Of a DNA stretch of 64,000 nt, positions 47,354 to 59,649 are shown in pieces; position 1 is the first letter of the stretch, and the number at the start of each line of letters is the position of its first letter. Made by a program: the position numbers and the translations under genes. Location: assembly GCA_033220425.1 (NCBI GenBank), contig CM065652.1:1612001-1676000 (forward strand), in the 5' to 3' direction. A model generated the notes under the pieces. It was not told the origin of the DNA, made no database searches, and was given only the letters and a program-made list of their open reading frames with translations. The stretch is from Lepraria neglecta (Eukaryota > Ascomycota > Lecanoromycetes > Lecanorales > Stereocaulaceae).

Positions 47354-50246
47354 CTTGAAGTATTAAGTCGATGAAATCAAAAGAACAGTATGCTAATAGG
47401 CAGTAAAGCAAGGTTGGAGTTGGACATAGTGTGGCTGTGTTCAGGCGTTCAGGCGTTCTGGCGTTCAGCCTTAGCTGAAAAACCTGTGCCCATTGTCCAC
47501 TTACCGAACCTTCAATCGAGAACACCCCTATCTATCTTTGCGTCAAAAGACTTCATTATCCCAACAAAAACCTGTTAGACCGGCTCCCAAATGAGAATTG
47601 ACCCTTAATCTCTCATCACTCAAATCAGATACGTCAGAGTCCCAACGCCCGCTCCCAGCGCTCCTGCCAACCCAAAACCAGAAGCCTCCTTCCTCGTTGC
47701 AGCCGCTTTCTGGTCACTGGCTGGCGCTTTAAAAGCAGCAACAATTGCACCCCCAACACCATTCGTGCTCGCAGGCCCTGATGTAGCCAATGTTGCCGAG
47801 CCAATATGTAGCGCGGAGTTTGTCCCCAGCCTCACATCGACACCAGAAACCGTGACGTCCGCTCCACTAGGCAAGATTGTACCACCAGCAAGGTAAAAGC
47901 CGTTGGAGGCAGCTGTGAAGATTTTTCTATCCACAGTGAAAAATGAGGGAGATGGTTTCGGGGGCAGTGTCAGAGTGCTCGCACCGTTGACCAAGAGGCG
48001 GTAATTTGAAGGCAACACGGAATAGGTCGTCCCTGAAACGACGGCAGATGGACCACCGGCACTGATTACTACGCCATTTGGCAAATCAAGGGCCGGGTTT
48101 ACCCCAGGCTTGTCTGCACTAGTCACAGGAGTGACAATGAGGCCATTGGCAAGCGTGATAGGGCCACTGGACTCAGTGTTAGTCGGCATGATTTGAACAA
48201 CACATGCATTTTCAGTAGGAGACAATGAGTAAGTACTCCCGTCCACGATGACGCTTGAGGAGCCTTCCAGAGAGTAGGCATGGCCAGATAGCGTTGCTTG
48301 AGCGTTAGGCGCCATTGTCAACGATCCTAGAACGAGTCCTCCGTCCGGCGCTCGATGTACAGTTTGGCCTCCGATGACTAGCGGGTTTGAAGTTTGCACT
48401 GGTGAAAGAGCCAGGCTTGTACCGTCCACGATGGCTTGATAAGGATTGGATATTTGACCATACGTCCGGATACGGTCGCTTGGCTGCCGGGTAAAATTGT
48501 CTGATCACCAAGTTGCAGGGCTCCGTTCGAGGCCTGCACGATTTGATTATTGCTTAGTAGTGGCGGTGCCACTGGTAGAGGTCTGAGTATTGCTGTCCAG
48601 AACGATATGGCTCGCGGCATTTGAGACTGTGTGGCCAGCCATGATGGCTTGATGCCCGGGAGCTATGGTGGAGCCAGCTACGACAAGATCGCTGTTCGAG
48701 TTCTGGACAACTGGGTGACCTTCGACCGAAGGAAGAGCAGGCGCTGTGGTAACTATGGAGGGAGGCTGCAACGCATATGTGCTGGAATCTATTACCACAT
48801 TACTTGCGCCATTTGACACGGTGTGATCTACAACGACAGCTTGGCTGCCGGCCGGTACTGTATTACCTGCCACAATCAGGTCGCTGTTCGCCTCCTGCAA
48901 GATCGGCTGGCCACCAATCGAGGGAAGTGGCTGCTTTGGAGCAGCAACAGCAGGTGCAGGGACCAGTGAAGGGGCGGTTGGTGGCTGAAGTACTTGTGTT
49001 TTTCCGTCCACCACGACTTTAGTTGCGTCGTTCGAAATTGCATGTCCAACCACGGTGGCCTGGCTTCCAGGTGGCAAGGTTGAGCCTCCTATAATAAGAT
49101 CGCTGTTCCTATTTTGTAAAATTGGCTGGCCACCGATGGACGTTATAGGATCTTCCACTGCCGTAACAGCGGGTGCAGGCCGCGGAGATGGCGCTGTAGG
49201 AGGCTGAAGAGCATGGGTCTTACGATCTATTACGACGTGACTCGCACCGTTCGATACTGTATGACCCGCCACCGTCGCCTGGCTGCCTGGTGGCAGAGTT
49301 GACCCTGCAATGACCAGGTCACTATTCGGGCTTTGTAAGATCGGCTGTCCACGGAATTTGGGCAGGGGTTGTGCTGCCGGAAGTGCAGGTGCAGCACCAT
49401 CGGCGGATTGAGCATTTCTCGACAGCTGCACAGGTGACAATGTGATGGGTTTATTTGCCGGGTTGCCATCCGCGGTACTATCACCCTTGTCCGGATCTAC
49501 TTGCGTAGGGTCGTCTTCAGAAGCCGCACCAGGAGTGTTTTGGTTGTTGTCTGGGGGTGATGACAGTCCCTCAGACTCTCCTGCGCCTTGATCTGGCTGT
49601 CCACCGACGCCATTCTGCACCGGAGGAGCGTTTTCCGAGCTTCCTGGCGCCGATCCACTAGCACTAGGTTGAGGCCCTGGTTTTGCATGAGGCTTAGGGG
49701 TGGTTGAAGGTTGAGGTTGTTGAGGGCTAGGTAGAGGTGCGGTAAAACCAGCTTCATCAGGCTGCGGGTTTGGTTGATGATTTGGGGCCCGCACGGGGTC
49801 AGAGGCAGCCTGAGGGTGCTGTTGAGGGGTCGAAGTTGACGTGAGAGCTTGATGGAGCTGAGACATGAAAGTTGGAGACTCATTATTTGGATTCGCAGGC
49901 GGCGCCGGACTGACGGCAGCGGGATTATTGCCACCCTGGTTCTGAGCTACATTTAAATTTTTCGGGGGATCATTCTCTGGGAATTTCGGATCGGGTTGCG
50001 GTACAGTAGGAGATGGATTTGACGTTTCGACAGGAGGAAGCGATCCCGTATTCCTGGGGGCCGCTGGTGGGTATTGGCCTTCAGGACCTGAAGCGACCGT
50101 CACCGAGGACGGTCCAAGGGCATTAGCGCACATCAGAACTCGTGGTGGATCCAAAACTCCCAGAGCAATCGGAGTGCAAGTGTCTGCGCCCCATATTTGC
50201 CACTCCGGGTCAATATCCATCACCTCAGACGGAATCGAAAGCTGAG

Positions 50247-51322
50247 TGTTGCAATCCGTTGCTTGATTGCTTTCTATGCGATTCTAGAAGCCTGTTGCTA
50301 GCCGTTCTTTGTCTGCTTTGGGCATATATAGGGCCCTGGGGGCCCCCATTAGCTAGACATCCTTCCCAGCCTATTGCCACATTGCAACAGGTTATGAGCC
50401 CGGACAGCGCCTATTTCGCTGTACCTTTATGGGGAAGGTTCCCTCGCAGTACGGTGTCTGCGTTTTATACGTTCAGCCCTCGGATTTGCTTACCAATCGA
50501 CTTACAGATATGGAGTCAGAACTCAGTAGAGGCATCATGGAGGAATTCGGCTCCCAGCCAGTTATTTCTGGGAGTATTTCGGTCCGGATACAGGGGAGAT
50601 AAATTCTCAGGCCTACGACGACCACTCAAGCCCTACACTGTTTTGTAGGCACGGCTCCTCAATCAGTTATATCTGGGAGCATTTCAGTCTGGATACAGGG
50701 GAGATAAATTCTCAGGCCTACGACGACTACTCAAGCCCTATATGGGCATAGCTCCTCAATCAGTTATATCTGGGAGCATTTCAGTCTGGATACAGGGGAG
50801 ATAAATTCTCAGGCCTACGACGACTACTCAAGCCCTATACGGGCATAGCTCCTCAATCAGTTATTTCTGGGAGTATTTCGGTCCGGATACAGGGGAGATA
50901 AATTCTCAGGCCTACGACGACTACTCAAGCCCTATACGGGCACAGCTCCTCAATCAGTTATTTCTGGGAGTATTGCGGTCCGGATACAGGGGAGACACAT
51001 GGATTCCCAGGCCTACGACGACTACTTAAGCCCTACACGGTTCTGTACGCACGGCTCCGGATACAGGGGAGACATATGGATTCTCAGGACTATCAACGAC
51101 CTCTCGGACGCCGACAAATGTTTTGGGTCCAGGATTGAGGGGAGCGCTAGCAGGGATATGTTTCTAGCATCGAGGGGAGTGTTGCAATCCGTTGCTTGAT
51201 TGCTTTCTATGCGATTCTAGAAGCCTGTTGCTAGCCGTTCTTTGTCTGCTTTGGGCATATATGGGGCCCTGGGGGCCCCCATTAGCTAGACATCCTTCCC
51301 AGCCTATTGCCACATTGCAACA
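50247..51322 (+). mobile_element. TRIM-like small LTR retroelement (Ty1/copia-type priming), looks whole
   Basis: Two direct 143-bp repeats (50247-50389 and 51180-51322) start TGTTGCAATCC and end CATTGCAACA. CTGAG is duplicated outside (50242-50246, 51323-51327). Right after the first repeat GGTTATGAGCCCGGAC is complementary to the anticodon arm of eukaryotic initiator tRNA-Met (GGGCTCATAACC), the half-tRNA priming site known for copia and Ty5. A polypurine tract GAGGGGAG stands directly before the second repeat. The 790-bp interior has no gag or pol and consists mostly of 97-bp tandem repeats. These are the parts of a terminal-repeat retrotransposon in miniature, mobilised by a partner elsewhere. 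The two LTRs differ at one position, so insertion is recent. It sits in the glycoprotein gene. Confidence 0.88.
50550..51070 (+). repeat. 97-bp tandem repeat inside the TRIM
   Basis: About five full units and one partial, each starting near GCTCCTCAATCAGTTAT, with GGATACAGGGGAGATAAATT and CAGGCCTACGACGACTACTC. Unit starts at 50654, 50751, 50848 and 50945 are exactly 97 bp apart; the first and last units diverge. The repeated GGGGAGA blocks resemble the polypurine tract, so units may have arisen by priming slips. Confidence 0.9.
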
Positions 51323-52540
51323 CTGAGGTGTCCCGAACATCCAGGACGCGAGGCTAGTGTCAGTTGACTGGTCTATGAAACACGACTGGTATCTTGAAAG
51401 AAGCTGGGAGGCTGGCGGAGGATTTGCAAGCTCCGAATAATTGATTTGCTCCCATCCGTTGAAAATCCCCGGGAAAATGAGTGAATGTCCACCTCCATCA
51501 TGATATACAAGATCTGATAAAGCCGTTAATATTGCTCGTTCCCAAACTGCATCCATACGCACCCATGCCCTCGCTGTCGGGCGCTATACATTTGGCGGAA
51601 GAGAGTGCGTCTGGATCATAGGCACGTGTGACTGTGTTTACTGGCCTTAAGCGTACGCGATATCTCGAGTGCGCCACGCATATAGGCTCAGCTGAGATAC
51701 CAGTATAGGCAACATAAACTGAGGGCGAAATGCTTGCACGTCATGTTAGCAGATCTCTCGTGATCTTAATCCAATTTCTCACAATACAAAACCATCGGAA
51801 ACTAGCCCAGACGCTTCTATCTTTTGCACGCTCGGTTCCGCAGTAATGTTAAAGATGTGTGGTTGATAGATTTCGAGACGCTACTTGACTCAGGTGGCCA
51901 ATAGATCAATTGGACTTTAGATGCTCTGATGTCGCATCTATTGCAACAGTCCGCAGGTGCAGCATAAGGAGTAGCTAATTCCGATACGGCATAGTAAGAG
52001 CAGTCCAAGGACTGCTTGTCCGAGTCGAGGGTCCCAGAGACGGTTGGTGGGCAGTTCCACGTCATCACCGTGGCTGTAGGATGGTTGTACTGCCATTTGG
52101 CAGCACTGACTACGTAGGAGCATGACTTCGCGTTGTAATTCCAAGGTGGACGACCCATGGAGCAATTGACTCCTAGATAAGCTAAGCTCAGAGAAGCTTT
52201 CGCGGCAAACACAGGCTCGTCATTTATATATGATACAGGTGTAGGAGGCGCTGTTATGGAGGGTTGGACTGTAGCGTTCGTAGGCCGAAGACCATGAACG
52301 GTCGGAGAAGAACCAGAGACGGTTGAGGCGCCTACCAACGGAGGAGCCATATGGGAAGGGGACACCGAAGTCCCCAGTGGTCCTAATTTAGGTGTTAGAG
52401 TGCCGATGGAAGGAACGCTGGGTGACTGGCCATCTAGCCACAGGCTGTCGGATGGGTAAAAGTTGGACCATGGCGGAATGGACGAAATGGTACTGGACGT
52501 GAAAGAACTGAAAAGACGGGCTGCTGGACCAGAGACTACT

Positions 52541-54582
52541 TAATGAAAAGAGGGTTGAAGATGAGGGGTTTAGCGATATGGTCTTGGACATTGCGGTGCT
52601 CGACGAGTTGAGCGAATGTTGGGAGAAGGCAAGTGCATTGGAGGATTTGGCGGAGCCCAACAATGTAATATTGTCTGTCCACAAGCGCGTAGTTAGCACG
52701 TTAAGCTCAAGATGACCACAATGATTACATAGCAGAAGGAATGTAAACGATTTTGCTAGATTTGACGTACAAGCTGCGACATATCGATTAAGAGCAAGTG
52801 ACAAGTAAAGAATGAAATGCGTGTTGCAAAATAGATACATGCTGATAGGCAATGAAGACGAGTAATGGAGCTAAGGTAAAGACTGTGAGATCAGTCCTTA
52901 AGAAACGCAATGGCGATGCTGGCAAAAGCTGAGAACCGCATAATGAGCGGCTGTTGTTGACTACATATTACTCAACTCGCGAGAACGGAGAGATTGAAGA
53001 CTTTATCCTTCCTCGCGTTATATTCAGCCTTCCACTGCAGCAGATTGAGCGGCTCGGCATGGGCCTTGAAACGAGCTTACTCTGCGGTTCGCCAGCCTGG
53101 TGGACGCAGCAATTGGGGGCAGGAGACCCGAAGGACTGGTGGACAAGCAGTCGAAATTTTGGAAAACACAAAACAGAAACATCGGCCGCGAGGCTCGGTC
53201 ATTCACTCGAGCGGTTGCCCAGCATTGTGGCGAGGTTGAGGCCCAAGCATGCCCTACTATGCTCCTGCATTAAGTTTGCTTGCTTCTTACTTCTTTCTCT
53301 CATCTACCGCATCAATCAAATGTTGCCCACTTGTTCATACAGCAACGGAGATACAGGCCCCCTTAAAAAAGAACACCCATGGATGCATTGGACGCATCGG
53401 CTTGATAATTGCGGTGCCTATTGTGGCTGGAGAGAAGTTTTGGCCATAGGTAAGAGTCCAGAATACGATGGACGGCTGAGGAGTGGGAGAAGTGGGCGAA
53501 GGACCCCTATTCACTTCGTTCTGCAATCCCGGCAGAATGCCCCTTCTCAGCTGAGAGAACCGAGTTCTTGACTGAATGGCCTTGTGTTGACGTTTTGAAT
53601 GGAGGGTCTGCGAAGAAAGGCAGAAGTAGGCATACGGCGCCTGCTTCTGTAATCTCGGCAGACTTCCCCTTCGGCCAACTGCCTAAGCCTAGGGGACTAG
53701 TGCTGTAACGCTATCTTTCGCCAATCGCTTGGAAACGAAACTCTACCAACGAAGTTTTCAACTCAGATTCGACATTCACGCATTCAAACGGGCTCGGCAG
53801 GCCCAACGTGAGAGCTGTCGGGTTGCCATAAACTTTATGTAGTCAATGCTAAAGCCACTCAATAGTGAACAGTAGTGCTGAATGTTGAGGTTAGGAGGAC
53901 TATGGCTAAGTGGCTACCAGCAAGAATCGACCCCCTTTGTCCTCTTGTGAAAAAACGGAAAACTTTGAACTGCTGGATGGCTAAGTGACTGCAAGTGGCG
54001 TAGTTTGTATCAATGACGGCGCAGCCTCCAGGCGATACCTACCGATTGTGAAGCTTGAATTGACTTGAGTCTCAACTAATACTTGTGAAGACGTAATCCG
54101 AAGGTATTGATTGTGGTCAAGCCAAGCGGATGACGCACCTATAATTGACAAGTTACAGCAGCCTACGGGAAAACATTGCTTACTCGCGATATATGAAGAC
54201 CATAATGACCTGCGTCTAGCACAAAGTTTCCAGTTACTCGTCTCTGTTCACTACGGAAGCTTCTCTGTAGAGCTCTTCATGCACTTGAGTGTCTGCTGAC
54301 CTGCTGGTGCACGTTTTTCTGCCCATTCAATTTTAGCATGCAATCTACCGTTCCGCATCCTGCAGGATATAAACCCCCAACATCTCCCACTGAACAATAT
54401 CTTTCACTCTCAAGTCATTGACACCAATTACCAAAACCGGTACCCAAAAACGTCAGTACCAAGCTCAACCAACATCATGCTCTCCTTGGATTCATCCACT
54501 ACCTTACATCGGTGCTAGAGACTTAACTTAAAGAAGCTAGAGTCCGGACGAAAACGGCTCAACAGTCTCTAGGAAGAATTCC
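52541..54582. other. 2 kb intergenic region
   Basis: No gene is recognised. Short open stretches at 52,954-53,571 on both strands overlap one another and show no domain. Confidence 0.45.
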
Positions 54583-57500
54583 TCAAGGGAAGGTGGGATT
54601 TGTGGTCAGTGTTGGTTGCTGCGTGCGTGTTGACGTCGTCAGGGAGCAGTTTGGGCGGTTCAATCCTGTCCAATAGCTAGTTGAATGGCTCAAATGCCTG
54701 GTGCAATCCTGCTTGACAAACGAAAACTTGATGGAGCTTGTCAGTGTCCGCAGTAGAAATCGTGAGTCCTTATCTTGCATCTCCCAGACTGATTTGGCCC
54801 CGCAGTCTGTCGGTGCGAAGTTAGACAGATCAAAGTAATACGGATCCACATTCTCAAACAAGGCGTCCACCCACCCATCCCCCTCTTGCCCCTCTTCCAC
54901 GCTCTTTCTGTATCTCACAAGAAGATCATGCATGGTCTTCATAGGCTCTGACTCGTCCAACAACTTTCTTGGATAACCTCCACGATGGTCTCCGTGATCG
55001 GGAGATGGGGACCCTTGAGGGTCACAAGGAACTTCATAAGGACTCCCTGCAAGGAGTTGGTCGCTGCAGCCAGCATGACCCAGTCGTTGACAGCGATGTC
55101 GCCGTCATGCTGCAATATTGCCTCCAGAATGCCCAGGGCATAGTTATTGTTCGTTGCTGCCATCTCGACGACCAAGGAAATAACCGGCCTCTCCTCATCC
55201 CGCCGGCTCAAGAGGAGATTCATAACTCTTGCGCCATCGATATCATTTTGTGCTGCTTCAGAAAGAGCCTCTATTGGGGCCGCATCTCCTCTATGCTGTA
55301 GCAACAAGTCTACTGTGGCTGAAGTTTGCTTTCGAGCTGCGGCAGCGGTCGCTGATCTCAATGCCAGTCTGATACTAGAGTAGCAGCTGTACTGTAGCAG
55401 GATTGCCACGGTAACAGATGATGCCATCGATCGTGGATTGCGAAAGCGCGATATTGTCTCGCCCCCTCAGAAGATAGTCGAGTATTCCTGGAGCTTTCGA
55501 GTTAAGAGACTGACTCTGTACATGAATTTGGACTGCATGATGAATGCATTCGTCGGTAATACAGAGATAAGGCCTTAGCTGCAAAAGAAGCTCGACTATG
55601 GCGGACTCGTTCGTCTCGATATGCTTCATGATATTGAGTAAATTTGCTTCCGCAACTTCGGCACCATTCTCTAAGAGGATCCTTATTGTTGTTGCGTGGC
55701 CCTTCATCGCAGCGCCTTGGAGTGGGTTCATGATCTTATTTTTATGTTCGTTGATATCCACTCCTTCTTCAATGAGTCTCCGCACGTTGTCGGTGAGGCC
55801 AAGCAGCCCAGCAAAGTAAATAGGCTTCGGCCCCCCGGGAGGCAGTAAGGTCGTCTCGCGCCGACCAGTTCGAATACAAAAATTCGCGATTGTCGCTCGC
55901 GTCGAGACATCGCAGCCAATTCAGGAAGCTTAAAGTGTTTTCCTTGCAGCAAATACGGTGAGCGTCTGACCTGAGGGATTCGATCTGGGTTAAGCTCTTG
56001 TCGTCTGTCTGGCGTTTTTCGGGGGAACAAGTTGCGCTTCTTGCTGCAAACTGATCGGCGGCTTGAACATGGCGATACCACAGGGTAGAGTAGCGGATCA
56101 AAGGGATGTCAAGCAATTTTCCTTTGGTCATCTCGTCGTCATTTGTCTCCAGCCACCGAGATACACAAACCTGAGCAATAGTAAGTTGAGCAATCTCGAG
56201 AGGGACGAAAGAATATGCAGTACCCGAGCTTGTGGAATGAATGGCGCTGAGATACTCCTTGATAGAGAGTGGTCGAATCTCACAAAATCCTTTCGACCGG
56301 ATCCGTCAGGGTTATATCCATCAAATTGTACAGTTGTCACCATGCTACTAGGACAGATGCGGAGTACATCTCTTGGCTCCGGCAGCATGACAGCAGCTGC
56401 AACCTCTTCCGGAGTCAAACGACGTAAAAAATGCCCAAGCAATGTCAGGACTATCCGTACTTGCTCCATGTGACGTTTCGGTATTCGACTCAGTGCCTTT
56501 TCGTAGGCTTTCTCGAGTGTCTCTGGAACACTGGCTAGCGCTGCCTCAAGTTGCGCAACATCAACACAATCTGACAGTTCTCGCATTTGCAAGTAAGCCC
56601 AACGGAATCTCCGATCGCAGGTCAGCTTCAATTTCCACGTTTGAGCGTCGATCTTGCCTCGGCTGTTTCGTGAAACAAGATACAAGATATGTTACACGTA
56701 CCTTTCATCGGTGGTAACAATCCTGGTAAGGGCTTTTGTCCTACAGTTCTCCTTCCATGGGTCACGCCTCACCATCTTCTCAATATTGCTCGTGATAAAA
56801 GTCTCAACGTCGCCTGTAAGAGAGTCCTCAAGATTTACAGCCAGTGCATCGTGAAAAAATGAACGAGTGCCCACTTCGTTCCTACTTGTCGCAAGGATAT
56901 GGGCATTGAGATGCTTCTCCCTTGGACCCGTGATCCAGTCTAACATATCTCCTCGCTCCGAGATCACCTTTTGTTTCGTGGGGTCTGTCTCAATTTGGTC
57001 ACTCAGAGTAGGACATTCGTCTAGTGCATCTAAGACGATGGATACGTTTTTGGTCCATTCTTCCAAATCGATTAGTATCGATTCAAGAGCTACTGCTAAT
57101 GATCGCCTATTCGGACGGCTACCGGCGGTCTTGTTGTTGGCCCACCTCTAAATTTTGGAGTCAACATTACTCTCCTGGGGAGTAAATTGGTGCTGAAAGA
57201 CGAATCTTGGGAACACAGAATTGGGGCAAAAGCTGTCTAGGAGCAAGGCACGTGCCAGAACCTCTGTCTCGGAGCGGTGAATGGATGAAGGAGGAGGTGA
57301 TGACCCCTGATGATGTACTTATATCTCACGGACAATGCCTGGCAACGTGGTTGTTGCAGCACACAGTTGCCTAATGGCAGAACAAACAAGATTGTCGAGA
57401 TTCAGGGTTTCGGTATCCGTGAAGAAAAAATACCAGTACACCAGCACGCTCTTCTGCTCCAGGTTGCAAAGCTGGCTTAGCTCGTCGATGATTTTGGAAC

Positions 57501-58795
57501 TCTTAAACTCCAGTCAGCTCACATTCTCTCATCCAATTGACGCTAGTCCGCTATTTACCATAGTATTGTTTTCCCACAACCCGCTATGCAATTATTAGCA
57601 AGGGCCATATAAAGTGATGTATCTGACATACAAGGGCCGTAAAGCCGTAAAATCCTTCCTTTGGAACCCTTCCAATTAAGGATTCGGGTGATTCAAGTAG
57701 CCATGTTCCTGTCCTAGGTTCCCATCGCGACAACACAAAGTTCTGACTCGCTGATAAATCGAAGCTCGAAAGCCAGCTTGGAATAGCCTGTTCATCAACA
57801 GCTGGAGTTGGCATGTTAGAAACTTCTTTGCTGATTCATTTGAGCTACTCACACAACACTTTCGCCTCGACATTAGCCAAGATTCGAGTTGTATCTTCTG
57901 TTTCTGCCATCACAACGTTGACCTTGTCGTTGATTTCACGGCTCTCTTCTTTCCAGTATTGGTGCTCAATAAGCTGGGTCCACCTCGTGACATCAGATTC
58001 CTTGCTCTGAAGCTTTTTGAGGAGCTCCTGAAATGGATCTTCACTTAGAGCATTTATGCTTGCCAGCACACTCCCTGGAAGCTTTAATTGTGTTTGGCGA
58101 GCAGCTTCGGAAGCGTACTCTAGAATTGATGTATAAGCAAACACCAACGTCTTTTGTAGATAGACCGAGTCATCGAAGACTCGATCTCTATAATGCTTTT
58201 CGATCGAAGCATATCGGGCGAGTTGATCTGCGAGAATGATTGAAGCCTCTAATACGGCATCTAGCCTGTCCGTATGAGTCTTTGTTATCTTCAGTCCGAG
58301 CGACAAGACCGCCCAAACAGTAGAAGCATGGCCGGTTGGATCGAATGCTACCCCCACGTCGACGATACTATTTGAAACGCAAAACAGAGGTCAAGATCTT
58401 CGCAGTGGCGTCCCGGAGGTTGATACCGTCCTTTGTCTTCCCTAGAGGTAGTTTCCAAGCTTTTTGTTGGCCTTCTGCGTACCTTTCCTTTGCAAGCTGC
58501 GCTACCTCTTGAACAACATCAGGGCCTCGTTCTGATTTCTCAAGCTTGAGTAAGGCTGCTTTCTTGTCTTTGTCTAGCTTTTCGAAGGCTACTCGCCAGA
58601 GGTCTTCATTTCCTATTGCGGGGGGTTCCCCTGATTCTTGTTCTGGGATCCATCTGGACCCTGCAATTCTGGGGGCCCTGCATCCTGCGGAACGTCATTT
58701 GTGGCTTGGCTCTGAACCGGCTATTCCAACGCTACAGGACTCTACTATTCGCGAGACTTGAACAGCCGTGCCAGAGGTTTGGAGAATGGCGGCAT
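54583..58795 (-). pseudogene. NWD-NACHT-ankyrin NLR gene, probably damaged
   Basis: From ATG 58795 come a short leader and the NWD-type N-terminal domain: DLWRVAFEKLDKDKKAALL, then VDVGVAFDPTGHASTVWAVL, RLDAVLEASIILADQLARY and IEHQYWKEESREI. Next is the pre-NACHT segment TGTWLLESPE (57,690), the Walker A loop AGCGKTI near 57,575, SVLVYWYFFF, and the Walker B/effector NVSIVLDALDECP near 57,020. The winged-helix part has LEAALASVPETLEKAYEKAL and LTLLGHFLRRLTPEEVAAAV. Ankyrin repeats (54,583-55,790) have MNPLQGAAMKGHATTIRILL and LLENGAEVAEANLL. Stops and frame changes separate several blocks (about 58,740, 57,560, 57,330, 55,800), and the ankyrin array ends abruptly. NLRs of this class control cell death or recognition in fungi. 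Some gaps may be introns, so damage is probable rather than proven. Confidence 0.75.
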
Positions 58796-58981
58796 GTTGC
58801 ACACGTTAGGAGGTCAGAAGTCTGATGGCTCTCTGGTATGAATTCCCATCGTTGAGACGCTTTCTTTGCTACTAACAGAGTTTAATACAGCATAAATAGT
58901 CCGTCATGGCGTTTATTGTATGGCTGTAGATACAAACAGAGGAAGAAATGGATGAGGAAAGAAGAAAAGCCAGCTTGAAAG

Positions 58982-59613
58982 TTGCCTCAGTACCTCAGAC
59001 GTGCCAAGCTACACCCCCCGGCTAAGCCCTTATCGGGTTAGCCATTGCTGACTCCGCAGCTGGGGGGCGGCACATCTGAGCGCAAACTTCCGAAAAAACG
59101 GCAGCTTTGCGATTTTTGTATCAATGAGCGTGTACAAACCTATTAAAATAATATCTTAAACCATCGAATTTTAGCTTGAAACTACACTCGGAGCGAGATT
59201 TCTACTAGTTAAATACTATAACTACTTTATTTTAAAAGATCTAGGTGTGCGCATAGGTAAATAACGTGTCGACGAATTTTTCAAAACCAAAATTTTTCCC
59301 CTTAACGTGTTTTTCGATTGTATGGGAAGTTGCGTTACTCAGGCCCCGAAAATATCGTGTTCCCCCCCGAAATTCCAATAAGTCCTGGTATACTACGTGA
59401 CCGCAGTCGTTGAATTAGCCTCCGAGGGTTAAGTATAGGAGTAAGGCTATCGTATATCGAGTTTTTGGTATTTGGCGTAGTGTTTTTAAGGAATTTACAA
59501 GCAAAGTGACAGAAGTTTGCGCTCAGACGTGCCGCCCCCAGCTGCGGAGTCAGCAATGGCTAACCCGATAGGGGCTTAGCCCCCGGGGGGGTTTAGCTTG
59601 GCACGTGAGGCAA
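58982..59613. mobile_element. Long-TIR MITE (Mutator-like), 9-bp target duplication
   Basis: A 632-bp element whose ends are inverted copies of about 105 bp. The left end reads TTGCCTCAGTACCTCAGACG, then GTGCCAAGCT, a G/C-rich block around GGGTTAGCCATTGCTGACTC and CGGCACATCTGAGCGCAAAC. The right end carries the inverse with a 10-base gap near the tip. GCTTGAAAG lies directly outside both ends (58973-58981 and 59614-59622), a 9-bp duplication as made by Mutator-type transposases. The inside is AT-rich with no coding sequence. Confidence 0.8.
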
Positions 59614-59649
59614 GCTTGAAAGCAGCGGTGAGGGGTTGATTACTCAGCA

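Larger units (their letters stand above)
47620..52540 (-). pseudogene. Secreted repeat-rich GPI glycoprotein gene, broken by a small LTR element
   Basis: The N-terminal part (about 52,540-51,817) has SINGLE conserved blocks of a fungal secreted glycoprotein family: TWNCPPTVSGTLDSDKQS, then ADCCNRCDIRASKVQLIYWP. A further part reads DQSTDTSLASWMFGTPQ at 51,350. Beyond the element at 50247-51322 the frame resumes with LSIPSEVMDIDPEWQIWG and GVLDPPRVL, both hallmarks of the family. A long Pro/Gln/Asn/Ser-rich spacer follows, then at least five repeats of about 70 residues around GGQPILQ, NSDLIIGGSTLPPGSQATV and DGKTQVLQPP. The C-terminus GFGLAGALGAGVGTLTYLI is a GPI-type tail. Two frame changes lie between 48,550 and 48,400, and stops lie near 51,650-51,820. 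Probably a former wall-surface protein. The 5' end is not resolved. Confidence 0.75.

Noticed and set aside
50247-51322. Two MITEs with TGTTGCAAT inverted ends
   Set aside because: The repeats are direct, start TG and end CA, share one outer 5-bp duplication, and have a primer site and polypurine tract between them, so they are LTRs of one element.
52954-53571. 205-codon plus-strand gene
   Set aside because: Competing frames on both strands and no motif or signal peptide.
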